A stretch of DNA of 64,000 bases, from NCBI GenBank assembly GCA_950106755.1, contig OX467091.1:23143538-23207537 (forward strand), given 5' to 3'. This DNA comes from Climacium dendroides. Its lineage: Eukaryota; Streptophyta; Bryopsida; Hypnales; Climaciaceae. Below are positions 51,403 through 63,114 of this stretch, one piece after another. The translations under genes and the position numbers were made by a program. Below the pieces are notes generated by a model. The model made no database searches. It saw only the letters and a list, made by a program, of their open reading frames with translations, and was not told the DNA's origin. Every line of letters starts with the position of its first letter. Position 1 is the stretch's first letter.

Positions 51403-53626
51403 ATAGATTTACAAAATCCATATTTCATTGGAATGTCTTATTGATAAGCAATAATGGGGGTACAATTTTGGATGTAATAAGTATGAATCCCAAGATAAAT
51501 TTCAAGCCATATTCAATTTCATTATTTGTTATATTTGATCTTCTTCTCTTGATTATAAGATGTATTACAAAAGACTCCATGATTCCTAAATTATAACTAT
51601 TAGGAGTGACATTTCATGCTAAATATTCAATTTAAAGTTGAGGAATCAAATTTAGTAGATGCCAAACATAAGAATATTTACTCAAAATTGTGTTTTACCC
51701 ATGTAAATATTTTAATAACAAAATAATAATTTCCCTGAAATTTGGGCATCTATTTTAAAAATTATTATTATGCTGACTTGATAGTCCAGTATGACACCAA
51801 AACCACATGTGCACGTGGTTGTTAGCTGACCACTTCAATCAGTATTTTTTAACTTTGTAATTTGTATTGATTCTCTTTTCTTGGCCAATTTGATTGCTCC
51901 ATTGTTAACCCTAAACGCCCAAGCGCACCAAATTGTGGAGTACACAATACTTTGAAGTTAAATAAACCCTTATCAAACTACTATTTTTAGTATTTAATAT
52001 ATTTGAAAAATCTTTTTGAAGTCTAATTTTAGTATACAAAATTGATTCTTAAAATGAATGATTATGATTTTTTTTATTTAAGATTTTGTGCAAAGGTGTT
52101 CATTGTAAATCTTGATTTTTTTTAGTGGTGAGGGCTCTTGGAAATGAGTCTCAAATGCATTAGATCTTGAAAAAAAAATCACATTAGAAATTTATTTTAA
52201 AAATAGTAGAATACATTTTGAGAAGTTGTAAATTAATTGGGGTTATGCATGTTATGCCCTTTAACCTTGTATTTGTTTGGTGACCATTTTTATAAATTTG
52301 ATATGTAAAAAGAGGATGGAAGACTTCAAATCACTTTCACGGCTTTAATACCTTCATGATCAAATACTATAATCTATCAATCTATAAGTGATATTGTTGT
52401 GTTTTCTTTTCCCACATAATTTTTGGTATGTCTAGTTTGAATTTGTACAGTTACAATTTCAAAATATTGACAAAACTTATCAAAATGTTGGCTTTTTGTT
52501 TAATTTATAGCAAATTCTAAGAAGCTCAAAAAAGGCTTTGGGCATTTAGGGTTTAACTCTGAAGTTTGGATGCCAAGGGAGGGGCCTTCTTGTCACTTTT
52601 GTATGGACAAAAGATGCATATATTTAAAGAAGTTTGGATATGGTATACATATCCAAAACCACTAGTACACCTAAAATCAACATTATGTATTCTAATTGTG
52701 CATTTGATATACCTAAATGTATTTAGAATTTTTATACACAATATCAATTATTTTAGTTTGTTGGTTTGGGTGTACTTACTTGAAGGTCCAAAAAACAAGT
52801 TAATGATCAAAGAACATAAAGTCTCTTGTATTGTATAGTGGGTTGTATTTGTACTTTAGATGGATAGTTTCAATGTGCATTGCAAGCAATTTAAATATTT
52901 TTAAAAAATCCCCAACACCCCCAACTCCAACTCTCACCCAAACCCTACCAAAATCCTAACTAACCAAGACCCCAACCTTAACTGACCTCTATATGCAATT
53001 TTCAAATGTACTATATACAACAAACAATATGGGTTAACTTTTGTATTTATGTATTCGTAGCACTTTTAATACCCATATTGTATTTTTGTATTTGTACCAT
53101 ATTTTTGTATCCATATTATTTGTATTTCTAAAATTGGGGATGCAAGGAGGCCAAATCAATGTGCCTGTAAGAACAGTGGTTTTCCAATCATGGAAATTTG
53201 AAAATGAATTTGATTTAGATCTACAGTAGAGGGTGGGGGTGAGATTTTTTTTGAACAAGATTGACGACTGTTGTTGTCTCTTAGGGGTAGGAGGAGGCCA
53301 AACCAATGTACCTATAATCACAATAGATAGTAACTCATCACTTATTTTATATAGAACCTCACTATAAGTTGGTAGGAGAATAATTTTTTTTTCTATACAG
53401 ATTCTTGTACCTTAGTTGATTGTTTTTTATGCTACATTTTTACTTTCTCACTTGTAGGTTAGTCAAGATAAAGAATTTACTAGATATAGTAAGCTATAAG
53501 TTTAGCTTACATGAAAAGACTCAATTTTCATAGGACAATGAGTTTTGAAGGCAAGTCACTTTCACCACTAGCTTAGTGAGCCTAGAAAAGCACCTTATGT
53601 TTTAGAAATTTAGTAAAGTGACTTTT
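51403..53626. other. Intergenic, including GTATCC-rich family copy 4
   Basis: At about 52.90-53.15 kb: CCCAAACCCTACC lead, AATATGGGTTAAC, then ATTTTTGTATTTGTACC words. The pair AGGAGGCCAAAYCAATGT occurs twice (53147 and 53291), a local ~145-bp duplication. No gene. Confidence 0.55.
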
Positions 53627-54520
53627 TACCCCTAAAGGCCCATTGTTCCTTTGGGAACAAAATGGATTTCGGAAAGGTTTCTATGAACTCAATTTTTAAT
53701 GAAACTTTTTGAAACTTTCTTATAATATAGAAAATTTTATTAACTTTATGGAATATAATTTTTTATTTCAATTAGTACTCGAGAGCAAAAATTATATCAC
53801 AAAAAAGCCAAAATTTTCATTTAGTGGGCAAAAAAGGAAATCCACAAAAACTTGAAATTAAACTTTTTCTTTCTTTTAGGGCATATTTTTGTCTACTTGT
53901 GAAGCTTTGATTCATTCTATATGAATTAGTATTGTGAAAATTATGGACAATCTTGTTTTTTGGGCAATTTAAGTATCTTCTTGAAAAATTAACTTATAGG
54001 ATTCATTTTTGAATGAAAAAAAATTGTTTGACAAGGTTAAATTTGCTTACTAAAACAATCTCACGGTTGGGATTATTGTATTTCAATCCCATCTTAGAAC
54101 TATTAACAATTTAGTCTTTCTTTCAATCTTAAACTTACCTCTATTTAACAATTTTTTAAAGAATGAAAGACAAGTGTGTTTTTTTAGAATTTTTTTTCCT
54201 AGACTTTCAACTCAATTCTTCAACACAATCTTTTTTTTAATTCAAAGTCCATAATGAATATTTTTTCACAAATGGTCGTCAAAACCATTTGAAATTGCAA
54301 GCTAGTGTTCAAAATAAATAAATAAACTTTGAATGTTAATATCTCTCAATATGTATGGTCAAATTTCATGAAATTTTTACCACATGATCTCAAATAAGTA
54401 AAACACAAGATCCTGATTCTAAAAGAAAATATTTTATATGTTTCCTCGAATAAATGCAGTAGAAATGGCAGTTTTAAGTGGTTTTGACACAAAAATGACC
54501 TTTGAATCTTAGGGTTTAAA
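53627..54520 (+). mobile_element. ~890-bp TIR repeat family, copy 4
   Basis: Left end TTTACCCCTAAAGGCCC; right end CTTAGGGTTTAAA. Internal AAGCTTTGATTCATTCTAT, TTATGGACAATCTTG, AGTATCTTCTTGAAAAAT and TTTTTACCACATGATCTCA match the other copies. Non-coding. Confidence 0.8.
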
Positions 54521-55196
54521 ACAATATCGTATTGCATAGGAGATTCCCCACCCCACATGGCCATAACTTCAAGATAAAATCCAGTCTACAAATACTTCTA
54601 TAAATTACATATACTTCTATAAACTCATGAGTATCTCCAAATGAAAAATAATAGAAAAAAACTTGTTGGTCAAGTGACTTCACTCACATGTAATTCACAT
54701 GTGAGTATGTATAAACCGCCTATGACATATTAGTATAGTACAGTACCCGTGTCCTTTGGTTCTCTCTGCAATTAATGAAGGTCCCTTCAATTGCTCCCAG
54801 CCCCCAAAAAATAAAAAAATAAAAAAATAATCACCAGAGCAAGTGCCAAGTGGGGTGACTGGGGTCTCCCTCCCAACAAACATCCCAAAATGGATATCAG
54901 TAAATACACAAGCTGTCAAATTACCCACCACCCCCCAAAAAAAAAAAAAACCCAAAAAAACAATACAACTACCTCCCACCCCCTCAAAAAAAAAAAAATA
55001 ATAATAACAATAGTATGTCAGTTGACTGACCAAAACTAATCTATACTAATTTACATAAAATGGAACCGTCGGTACCCCCACAAGTCCACTCTTCCCCCCG
55101 GCGGACCCCCCGAGGACGATCCCTATCCCAGACGTTTTGATGAGATTCAAAAATTCAAAAAAACAACAACCGGGGGCGGCTATCTTTAGCTTTTTT
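54521..55196. other. 3' flank of dioxygenase B
   Basis: Contains A-runs separated by C-runs (54.92-55.01 kb), and the likely 3' UTR of the minus-strand gene ending at 55197. The 112-aa minus frame at 54695-55033 is a low-complexity artefact. Confidence 0.5.
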
Positions 55197-58100
55197 TCAG
55201 GAGGATTCGTCCTCGCGGTCGTCTGGATCGAGGAGCAAGTGTCGGACGGCGAACAAGGGCGCCTCGTTGTCGACGATGTACTTCCGGTGCTCGATCACCG
55301 TGAACGGCCGGTACTTGAGCGGCCGCTCTGCCGTGAGAAGCTCGGGAGGTACCGTGAGGGTAATGTTGTTGTCGATGCCGTAGAAGTAGATGGTGGAGTA
55401 CCGGTCCTTCTTCGAGTTCACCACGGCTCGATGGGCGGCACTCAGCAAAATTCCATTCGTAATCGCCTGCAATTATCGATCCCGAGGACAACATACATAC
55501 TCAGGGAGATTAGTTGCAATGGGAAGTAGCTAGCGGTTGCAACATATGGCATGAATCAAGTAGTTTGCAATGGGTTAGTAGAGGTTTTGTACTTTCACTT
55601 AGAACTCATGGGGTATTGCGAACCATTGTAAAAGAGATGCAAAGTTATTGTATAAGTCTTGGGCACGGAATCAATGCATATCTAAGGTTCAATTGTTGCA
55701 ATAACTAGTACAATCTCTAATAGATGCGATTGCTTTGATCGTCAAATATCGTTAAACTGGAGAGGTTCTGGTGACACAAACTGTGACACAAACTGAGATT
55801 CTAATTTCAGGCCACAAACTATGGCAGGTATGGATTTATGTTTCAAGCCGCGCATCCTGAGTATCGAAACACCGCCAAGTTATCGATATTGACGTTCTTC
55901 TACAATGTTGCACAATGTTGTGCAAAATTGTTAATAGAGTAATAGTTTATGGTCATTGCAAAACCGTCGCAAAAACTATTGCAATCTCAGCCTTTTATAC
56001 TTGTGTACCATTCCCTGTTTTTCAGTTTGCCAACACGAAAATTTGTGCCACTGTTTTTTCTCTAATTCGTCCCCGTTCGCGTTCGCATTGGAATTTCTGG
56101 TATTCCAGTAAAGAAAACAAGTTTGTTGTTAAGAATTTACAATCGTGGTAATGAAACGGAGTTTTCCACTTAGGAGATGGTAATGGCTCAATTGTGATGG
56201 TAAACTCCGTTCGATGTCCTCCATAGTAAACTCTTAAAACTCCCTTGAGAAAACAATTTCCCTGTGCAAACTCACCTCGAATTTGTGCTTCTCAGCACAG
56301 CAAACGCGTGCTTAGAATGCGTCACTAAGTTAAGAGGGTCAGTTCGGGGGCCAAAGAATTAGTGCAGAACGGGGCACAATCACATGATGCGGTTGTCATC
56401 GTCGTGCTCGTAGCCGCGATAGAAGGCGCCACATTTGGTATCGAGAATTCTCCTCGTGGACATTACGACATCCCATTTTGACTTGCCACTCTAAATTAAT
56501 TGCAGCTTAGATTGAAGTGGACGATCGAAGAAGGGGGCGTACGTCTCTCTGTACTTACCTGGAACGTGTCCCCGACGTTAACAACGAACGTGTTTGCATC
56601 AGGTTGAACCCCCACCCACTTCCCGTCCTTCAGGATCTGCAACCCTCCCACGTCGTCCTGATACAAAATCCCCAGCATCTGCGTATCGGCGTGCCCAGGA
56701 ATGCCCAGCACGTTCTCGGGATTCGTGCACACAGGGTAATGGTTCATCCGCCCCGTGCAATTGGAGTTGGCTGACTCCAGTCGCGTGTACGTGTCCCGCT
56801 TCAATCCCAAAGCCTCCGTCAGCTCCTCCACGATGAACCGGGAGAGTTCATGCATAGGCTTAAAGAACGCCTTCAAATCATTCCTGTTGCAGAGCAAAGT
56901 GTGGTCGATCAGGGTTTAGGGTCTGCCTGGAACATGTTGGAATGTAGATGTTCAAAATAGTTTAAACTGCGTTTCAAGAGCAATCAATCATAGACATGGT
57001 CATACGGGTAACATAACATTTGATAAACCTAACCTGTCCGATTTAGGGAAGAGAACTCCGCTTTGAAATTATAAGGTTTGATTCAGCAATGACTAGGTCA
57101 TTCATGGGGGAATTAGGAGGCTCACTTGAATCGTGCAGCGTGTTCCTTCTCTTCGGGGAACCCTTGGTCTACCAAGTCGTCCAATGCCTCGTCCGTGACC
57201 TGCAAAAACAGAGATTAGTACAGTCATGGAGACGGAAAACGTGACATGGACGGGAGGAAGAAGTTACGGCCGCAATTGTACAACGTTCTTACAAATTTGT
57301 CATAAATTTTTGTTCATAAACCATCATATCTAAATATACGTACTTCAAGTATATTAGCAATGATGTACATCACTCCTATCTGACTAGTATGGAATTTCAT
57401 AAACTAAAACTAAGACCAACGTACACATTTCACTTGTATCACGTATGAACTCCAAAATTACCTTGATCATGAGACCCTCCAGCCACCACTTGGATTTCCA
57501 TTTGATAGGGGATCCGCCCGTGTAACCAAACACAAAATCAGGCGCTCGCACGGGCAGCTTGCGCTCCATGGGTAACGCGAAGAAATCCTTCCCATTCGCC
57601 TCCACCTGCTTCACCTGGACTCACGCACACCACCACTGCTCCTTATTAACCACAGATTCATGGCCAATTCGACTGACTACATTGTGAAAAATATAAATCA
57701 ATCGGGGTCACATTCTATCTTCACCAGAATCAGTGAACAACATTACACGTGCTGGAGAATACATATTAAACAAAAATTCAAACAAGCTCATATTGAATCT
57801 CCTTTGTGGAAACGCACACATACACATGGAAATTTATGGTCCCTCACCCATCGTGGGAAAACATGTACCCACTATTTACATTGGCGATTCAATATGAGCT
57901 GCGTACGACCAGAGCAAAGAAACTCCACATATAAAAAGGGATGTACAGTACACTCATCATCAACATGCCAAAAATGCAACAACGACATTCGGACCAAACC
58001 CTGCCACAAAATCCTAGATAAATTATGATTCCACAAGACGGAAATAATCAAAACATGAGAGTCTACGAGAGTCCAGTGTTGGGTTTTTGGTACACCTCGA

Positions 58101-58560
58101 GACAATGAACTCTGAAAATCCATAACTTACTGACGCATGCTAATGTGCGTTACAATCCTCTTTCACTTGCCAATAAGATTCAAAAGAGCATCAAAAATTG
58201 GAAGTTCAGAATGGTATGTGATAGTACCACTTGCAAGGGAACGCCATGGTTGATGATTTTGAAGAACCCCCACGACTTGGCAGCTTCCAGCATGCGCGTG
58301 GCGTTGGCCTTTCTTTCCTCCGGAGCGCCAGTTCTGAGAGCGGCGACGTCGATGACGGGAAGCGACTCATCAAACTCGTTGTAGGACACTGTGGGCTTCT
58401 CCTCTTCCGATCGAGCGAACTCCTCCACACTCATCTTCCCCTCGAAATACGCTTGCATCGTATACAAAGGAGCCTTGGATGAATCCGCATTGGCTTGAAG
58501 CTTTCCGGGATGGGGAGTGCCCCCATTTGAAGTCACTTGGGTCATGATTCTTGAGCTCAC
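55197..58560 (-). CDS. 2-oxoglutarate/Fe(II)-dependent dioxygenase B (DOXC, GA-oxidase-like)
   Basis: Paralogue of the 26.3-31.6 kb gene, same fold and reaction class. Exons: 58228-58560, 57462-57614, 57126-57199, 56559-56883, 55197-55466; 384 aa. Exons 2, 3 and 4 are identical in length to those of A (153, 74, 325 nt) and all phases agree. Motifs: LPVIDVAAL (~67-75), WGFFKIINHGVP (~97-108), MNHYPVCTNPENVLGIPG (~233-250), iron ligands HAD (H251, D253) and H307, and 2OG-binding RYS (R317, S319), which is the canonical R-x-S. The C-terminus has LKYRPFTVIEHRKY, then an Asp/Glu-rich tail. All catalytic residues are present and frames are open, so it looks functional. Exon GC is far above the flanks. 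Substrate unknown; a gibberellin or diterpenoid-type hormone step is possible, not shown. Confidence 0.93.
55740..55900 (-). repeat. Gene-proximal repeat, copy in dioxygenase B intron 4
   Basis: Reverse complement resembles 25316-25505: GAACGTCA, TTGGC, GCGGCTTGAAACATAAATCC, then GTGGCC, then TTTGTGT and AGTTTAACG. See the partner entry near dioxygenase A. Confidence 0.68.
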
Positions 58561-59500
58561 AGATTGACTTCTGCAGCTGGTGTCGCCCTGTAAATGGAAT
58601 TTTTAGCTCACTCCAATCTGCAATCAATGGACCATCATTCTCATTCTCAGTCTCAGTCTCAGTCTCAGTCTCGTATGGAAGGACTAGCTAAGTTAGGTGG
58701 AATTTGCACCGACAATCGACATTTTCGTGGAAATGGCGAAATTGCAAAGAGATTAGCGGTTATCCGTGAGCTTGAAAGCTCTGTAGGATGCTACACGAAT
58801 CCTAGTTTTTGAAAGCTCCGTGGTCTTGGATGTCTTGACGCACTGAAATACGTACGTCGATTTGGGTAAGTACGAGGACACCAGGAGAGAGAGAAAGAGA
58901 GAGCGTATCGAACTAGCTGGCGGAGAGCGAAGAAAACCATAAAACAGAGAATAAATCTCATCCACTTCAATTCGCATTAATTTCTCCCCCGGTTTCTCAA
59001 CTGTAATCAAACAAGAATCTCCGAGCTAATGCGTATCCGACCTCCAGCTACAGAGGTCCCACACTCTAATATATCACCTAAAACAGAGAACCAACTAGCT
59101 ATCCTTGATCTACCCACCTCTATGAAAGCTTCACTCATACCGCGAAAATGAAACCAACCCACCGATTGACAAAGCTCCAAACTTCACGACGAAGTCCGTC
59201 TCGTAAGCTGGCGCTCTCAAGCGCTCCTACCGATTGAATGTCTACGCTACTACTCTCCAAAGCTACCTCATCGCTGAATCCAAAAACCCATTCCACAACA
59301 AATTCCATGCATCCTGAACTGCAAAAGTTTCACGTCGGTAACGAAAGCCTGCTCGAATCTATTCCAGCTCTCGAGAGTCTCACCTTCGCTTAGCTTGTGG
59401 GAGTCGGCTCAGGGTCCACGAAATTCCAGCATTGATCACGCGCAATGATGATCTGTTGTACAAGCGCAATCTCCGAGTTGAAGCTTTTGAAAGTCACATT
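58561..59500. promoter_or_regulatory. Upstream region of dioxygenase B with AGTCTC microsatellite
   Basis: 5' flank of the minus-strand gene. An (ATTCTC)(AGTCTC)n microsatellite lies at about 58636-58671, within 120 bp of the start codon and so probably in the 5' UTR or core promoter. A GAGA-rich stretch lies at 58885-58905. TATA-like TAATATATC near 59070 could serve the minus strand, but no start site is evident. Confidence 0.5.
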
Positions 59501-60769
59501 CCAATTCTACAAATGAGTGGAAGCACCGCCCTCGAACTTTTTAGTTATAGCTCCGTGTCCTGTTTTATCCCCACTTCGATGGGCAGTGGCGACAACTGCG
59601 CCGTCATCCACGCAGGAACCTTTCGTCGGGTTCGAGCACAAGGCGACAACACCCCCAAACCAGAGTAAGGTAAAGTAAGGAAACCTAAACCAACAGTGCC
59701 AAACCTTGGTAATCTACAGTAATCAACGTCATTACAGTAGTTTGTGGATGTGGGGACACTAAAACCTTGGAATAGGGAAGCGGTGACGAGGATGCTCGTC
59801 AGCTCGTCAGCTCGTCAGCTCGTGTGAACTCTGGGTTTGACAATTTTCGAATGGGTGGACATGGAAGTGATGAGAATATTCAGGCTTGGTTTCGGAGATT
59901 CTCTGTTTGGAAATGGAAAGTTTGGGGTTCAATTCACTGTTGTGCACGCCCAGTGACGGAGGGTTTGTAGGGAAGAATCTTCCGACAGGCTGGCCAGATG
60001 GGCTGGGGCGGAAGGTTCGGTGCTTGGATTATGCTGGCTGGGCAAGACAAAAGCTGGGCCAGGCATTCAGGCAAGTCCTGATGAGGGAGTGAATTGTGGA
60101 GAAGCGTCACAGTTCTCCGGAAGAGAAGTAAACTTATTACTGTAGTGCAGCCAGAGGAGGTTTTTCCAGCGAAATTTCGCTGCAAAAGCGATGAAATTTT
60201 TTTCATTAGGGAATATTTGGCGATTTGGGGTGTACTGTCCAAAGATTGCCTTTTTTTTTTTTTCCTCTTTTAGGGTTTTGAAAGGGGGCCACACTTGAAG
60301 ATTTATTTCAGTCTAAAAAGTCTTGAAACCTAATGGGAATCAGATTTTTTATTTTATTTTGTGTAGAGGGGCATCAAATCTTGTGCTCTTATTGGCGAAG
60401 AAGTTTAGGCTGAGTGGATTTGGGGAATTGTTTTTTTGAGTGCTGGAGTGCCTTTGAAACGAGGTCCAAACTTCAGGTTCTCCGTCTCTTCACCGCATGA
60501 GCATTCACTTGTGATGTCCTCTTTTCCTACTGAAAGGACCAAGGCCTTTTTGGTTGAAAAACATTCAAAATTATTATTTCAATTGCAATAAAGTGCAAAA
60601 TGTTTCTTTTAGTTTTTAAATTTTTTTGTCTTTATCTAATGAACGGGTCTTTCACTAAACTAGTGGAAATACATGAGGAAAAAATTTCAAAAAACTTTGA
60701 TCACATAAATTGCAAGATAGATAGAAAAAACTAAATTGTTAACAGTTCTAAGATGGAATTGAAACACAC
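59501..60769. other. GC-richer unique DNA, no gene assigned
   Basis: Tandem GCTCGTCA (about 3.5 copies) at 59793-59824. Open frames on both strands at 59432-60242 (up to 102 aa) have no features I recognise. The base composition resembles gene flanks more than repeats, so an unrecognised transcript is possible. Confidence 0.4.
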
Positions 60770-60943
60770 ATGGGAAATTTCATTAAAATGGCAAATATTC
60801 TATGACTTTGACATCCCACAGTTCAGACCAGGCGGTCTGAAATCTAGTACACTAATAGATTTCAGACCACCCGATCTGAACTGTGGAATGACACACTATG
60901 ATAATGGCACATGGAATATCGCCATTTTAATGAAATTTCCCAT
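60770..60943. repeat. 174-bp nested palindrome
   Basis: Outer arms: ATGGGAAATTTCATTAAAAT and its complement ending GAAATTTCCCAT. Inner arms: CACAGTTCAGACC...GGTCTGAAATCTA and its complement TAGATTTCAGACC...GATCTGAACTGTG, around a short GTACACTAA loop. Probably a foldback MITE; it would form a long hairpin RNA if transcribed. Confidence 0.9.
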
Positions 60944-62524
60944 ATACTAATTTGAACAATGAGATTGTTGTAGCAACCAAATTGAACTATATCGAACTTT
61001 TCTTTTTAGTTGTGAAAATTGTGTTAAGAAACAAATTCAATATGTTAGTTTTTTTGGCATGATAGTCTAATTGCCCTCAAAATAAGATTCTCTATAACTT
61101 GCATGTCACTAATTTCAAATAGAAGGGATCAAATCTAGTATGAAGGGACAATTGATCCATCAAGGGTCCATGGGGATTAACTTGTCGGATTTGCAATTAG
61201 AAATGGCTTCGATGCTTGTTAGCCCATTGAAAGCCATGAATAGTGATTGGAAAACATTTGAAGGTCCCTAGGTAATTTTCTTTGATTGACATGAATGAAT
61301 TGTTTTTCATCAACATTTGCCAATTGCATTCTTATAGCTTCAAAAATCTTCTAGTTTTCTTCCTTCAATATCATTTTTCCACTGATCAATCTCCTTCAAA
61401 TTCAAATTTCCACCATCTAAATTTCCATGATGCCAAAAATTGTTGGCTTCAAACTTCAAACACTAATTTTCATTGCATCCTACACAAAAATTGAACCTTA
61501 TATAGCCATTCACTGCATGGAGGCCCAAGATCCTCCAAACTCATCCAAGTGGAGTTAAGAATGGTAATAAAAAAGTTTGTCTAAAATCAAAAGAGCTCAA
61601 GAATCAAAATTTAATTTTCACCTTCTTCAAGTAGTTCTTCTGTTGCTTTTGTAAGGTACTGCTCATGATTTGTAATTTATAAGTGGAAAAATTTAGTGCC
61701 ATCCTCTCACAAAAAAACAAACATACATTAATATAGAATCAGATTTATTTTTTGGTCCTATCATATCCCACTATCTCACTATTTGTTTTTGTCATGCAAT
61801 TTTGAAGCTTATTTTTATTTAAATTATGCAAAAATAAATCCCTTTCACACATCAAGGTGCTTAGCACCCATTGTCATCTTGCTTTTAGTAATAAAATTGA
61901 AGTCAACAAAGCCTATATAAATTTTCCTTTAAAAAACCAAGTATAGTAGTTTCATTAGTCCTTGTAGAAATCAACCCCTAAAAGACCATATAGCCATTTT
62001 TGGAAATACAATATTTCAGTCATCCATTTACAAGCGGAATTTTTAATTTTATTTCTTTGGAATTTACATACAGCATGTAGTCAAGAAGTAGCTTTCAAGG
62101 TGCAACAATTTTCATAACTTTTGATTGCATGATAAGAAAATTATTATGTGATTTACTTTTTAGGGCAGTTTGAGCAATTTAGAAAAAATCTTGTTCATGA
62201 GAATAAAACTTTAAACTTAGTTTTTTACACATATAGATAGATGCAAGAATTTTTTTTGAACCATTCTATTTCAATTAACAAGATGAAAGTTATAGAGAAT
62301 TCTAGTTTGTGAGGAGGTTTGGAATCTCTACTCAAAAATAAAATGAGTAACTTTTTTTATCTCCATTTTCATGATTTTCAAAAAAAGACAATGTCAATTG
62401 ATTATTACAACTTCAATACTGTTCGGATTGCAATTTCTCAATTCTACTACAAAATTATAAATAATTGATTATTTTAAATCATATTTTAATTCTTTCACTA
62501 AATTTTTCACAAATGAATATGAAG
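60944..62524. other. AT-rich intergenic DNA
   Basis: No gene or clear repeat seen. Confidence 0.4.
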
Positions 62525-63114
62525 TATATTCACGGGGAGGACACTCACTACATTTGAGGTACCCACGTGTGGAGGAGTGATTTTTTGACCCCCTATTTAC
62601 TTTTGAACAAACTATAATTTCATCCTAAAATTTTGAGCTTTGTTTAACAATGAATAAAGGTTTCTATTGACAAAAATTTCAATTCCAAATAACATAAGAT
62701 ACATTGTCTAGAAAGGGTTGAAAAATGAACTAAAATGGCATGTTCTCCAACTAAAATATTTATTGAGCTCACATGAAGATGACTATTACATCAATATTCA
62801 ACCAAAATAAACTTTCAATAGAAAGCTATTCTATAGAATTTCTTTTTCATTTTTCAAATTGTTTTTCTTATATAATATAGAGGTGTGAAAGTTATTTTTA
62901 GCTTTATGGTATATTTTTTTTATTAAAAAATTTATAACTAATTACTATTAGCATAAAAAATACCAATAATTCAAAACATAAACTTTTAAAGTAGTAAAAT
63001 CTATCCATAATTTTTTTATTAAATTAAATTTTAAGATGTATTAATTACATGTATTACTTTTTCCGCCGCACGTGGGTTGCTAAAACGTGGAGAGTGTCCT
63101 CCCCATGAGTATAT
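62525..63114. mobile_element. ~590-bp TIR element with G-box in each end
   Basis: Left end TATATTCACGGGGAGGACAC and complemented right end TATACTCATGGGGAGGACAC; both then reach ACCCACGTG after about 20 bp of lower identity. TIR about 50 bp. Each TIR holds CACGTG. No open frame; the target duplication is uncertain (TA possible). Confidence 0.82.

Noticed and set aside
54695..55033. 112-aa minus-strand frame downstream of dioxygenase B
   Set aside because: Driven by runs of A and C (Phe/Gly-rich translation); no conserved feature.
55137..55529. 130-aa plus-strand frame at dioxygenase B
   Set aside because: Antisense of exon 5; the minus frame carries the iron and 2OG motifs.
59934..60242. 102-aa minus-strand frame upstream of dioxygenase B
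   Set aside because: No domain, signal or paralogue seen; length alone is weak evidence even in GC-richer DNA.
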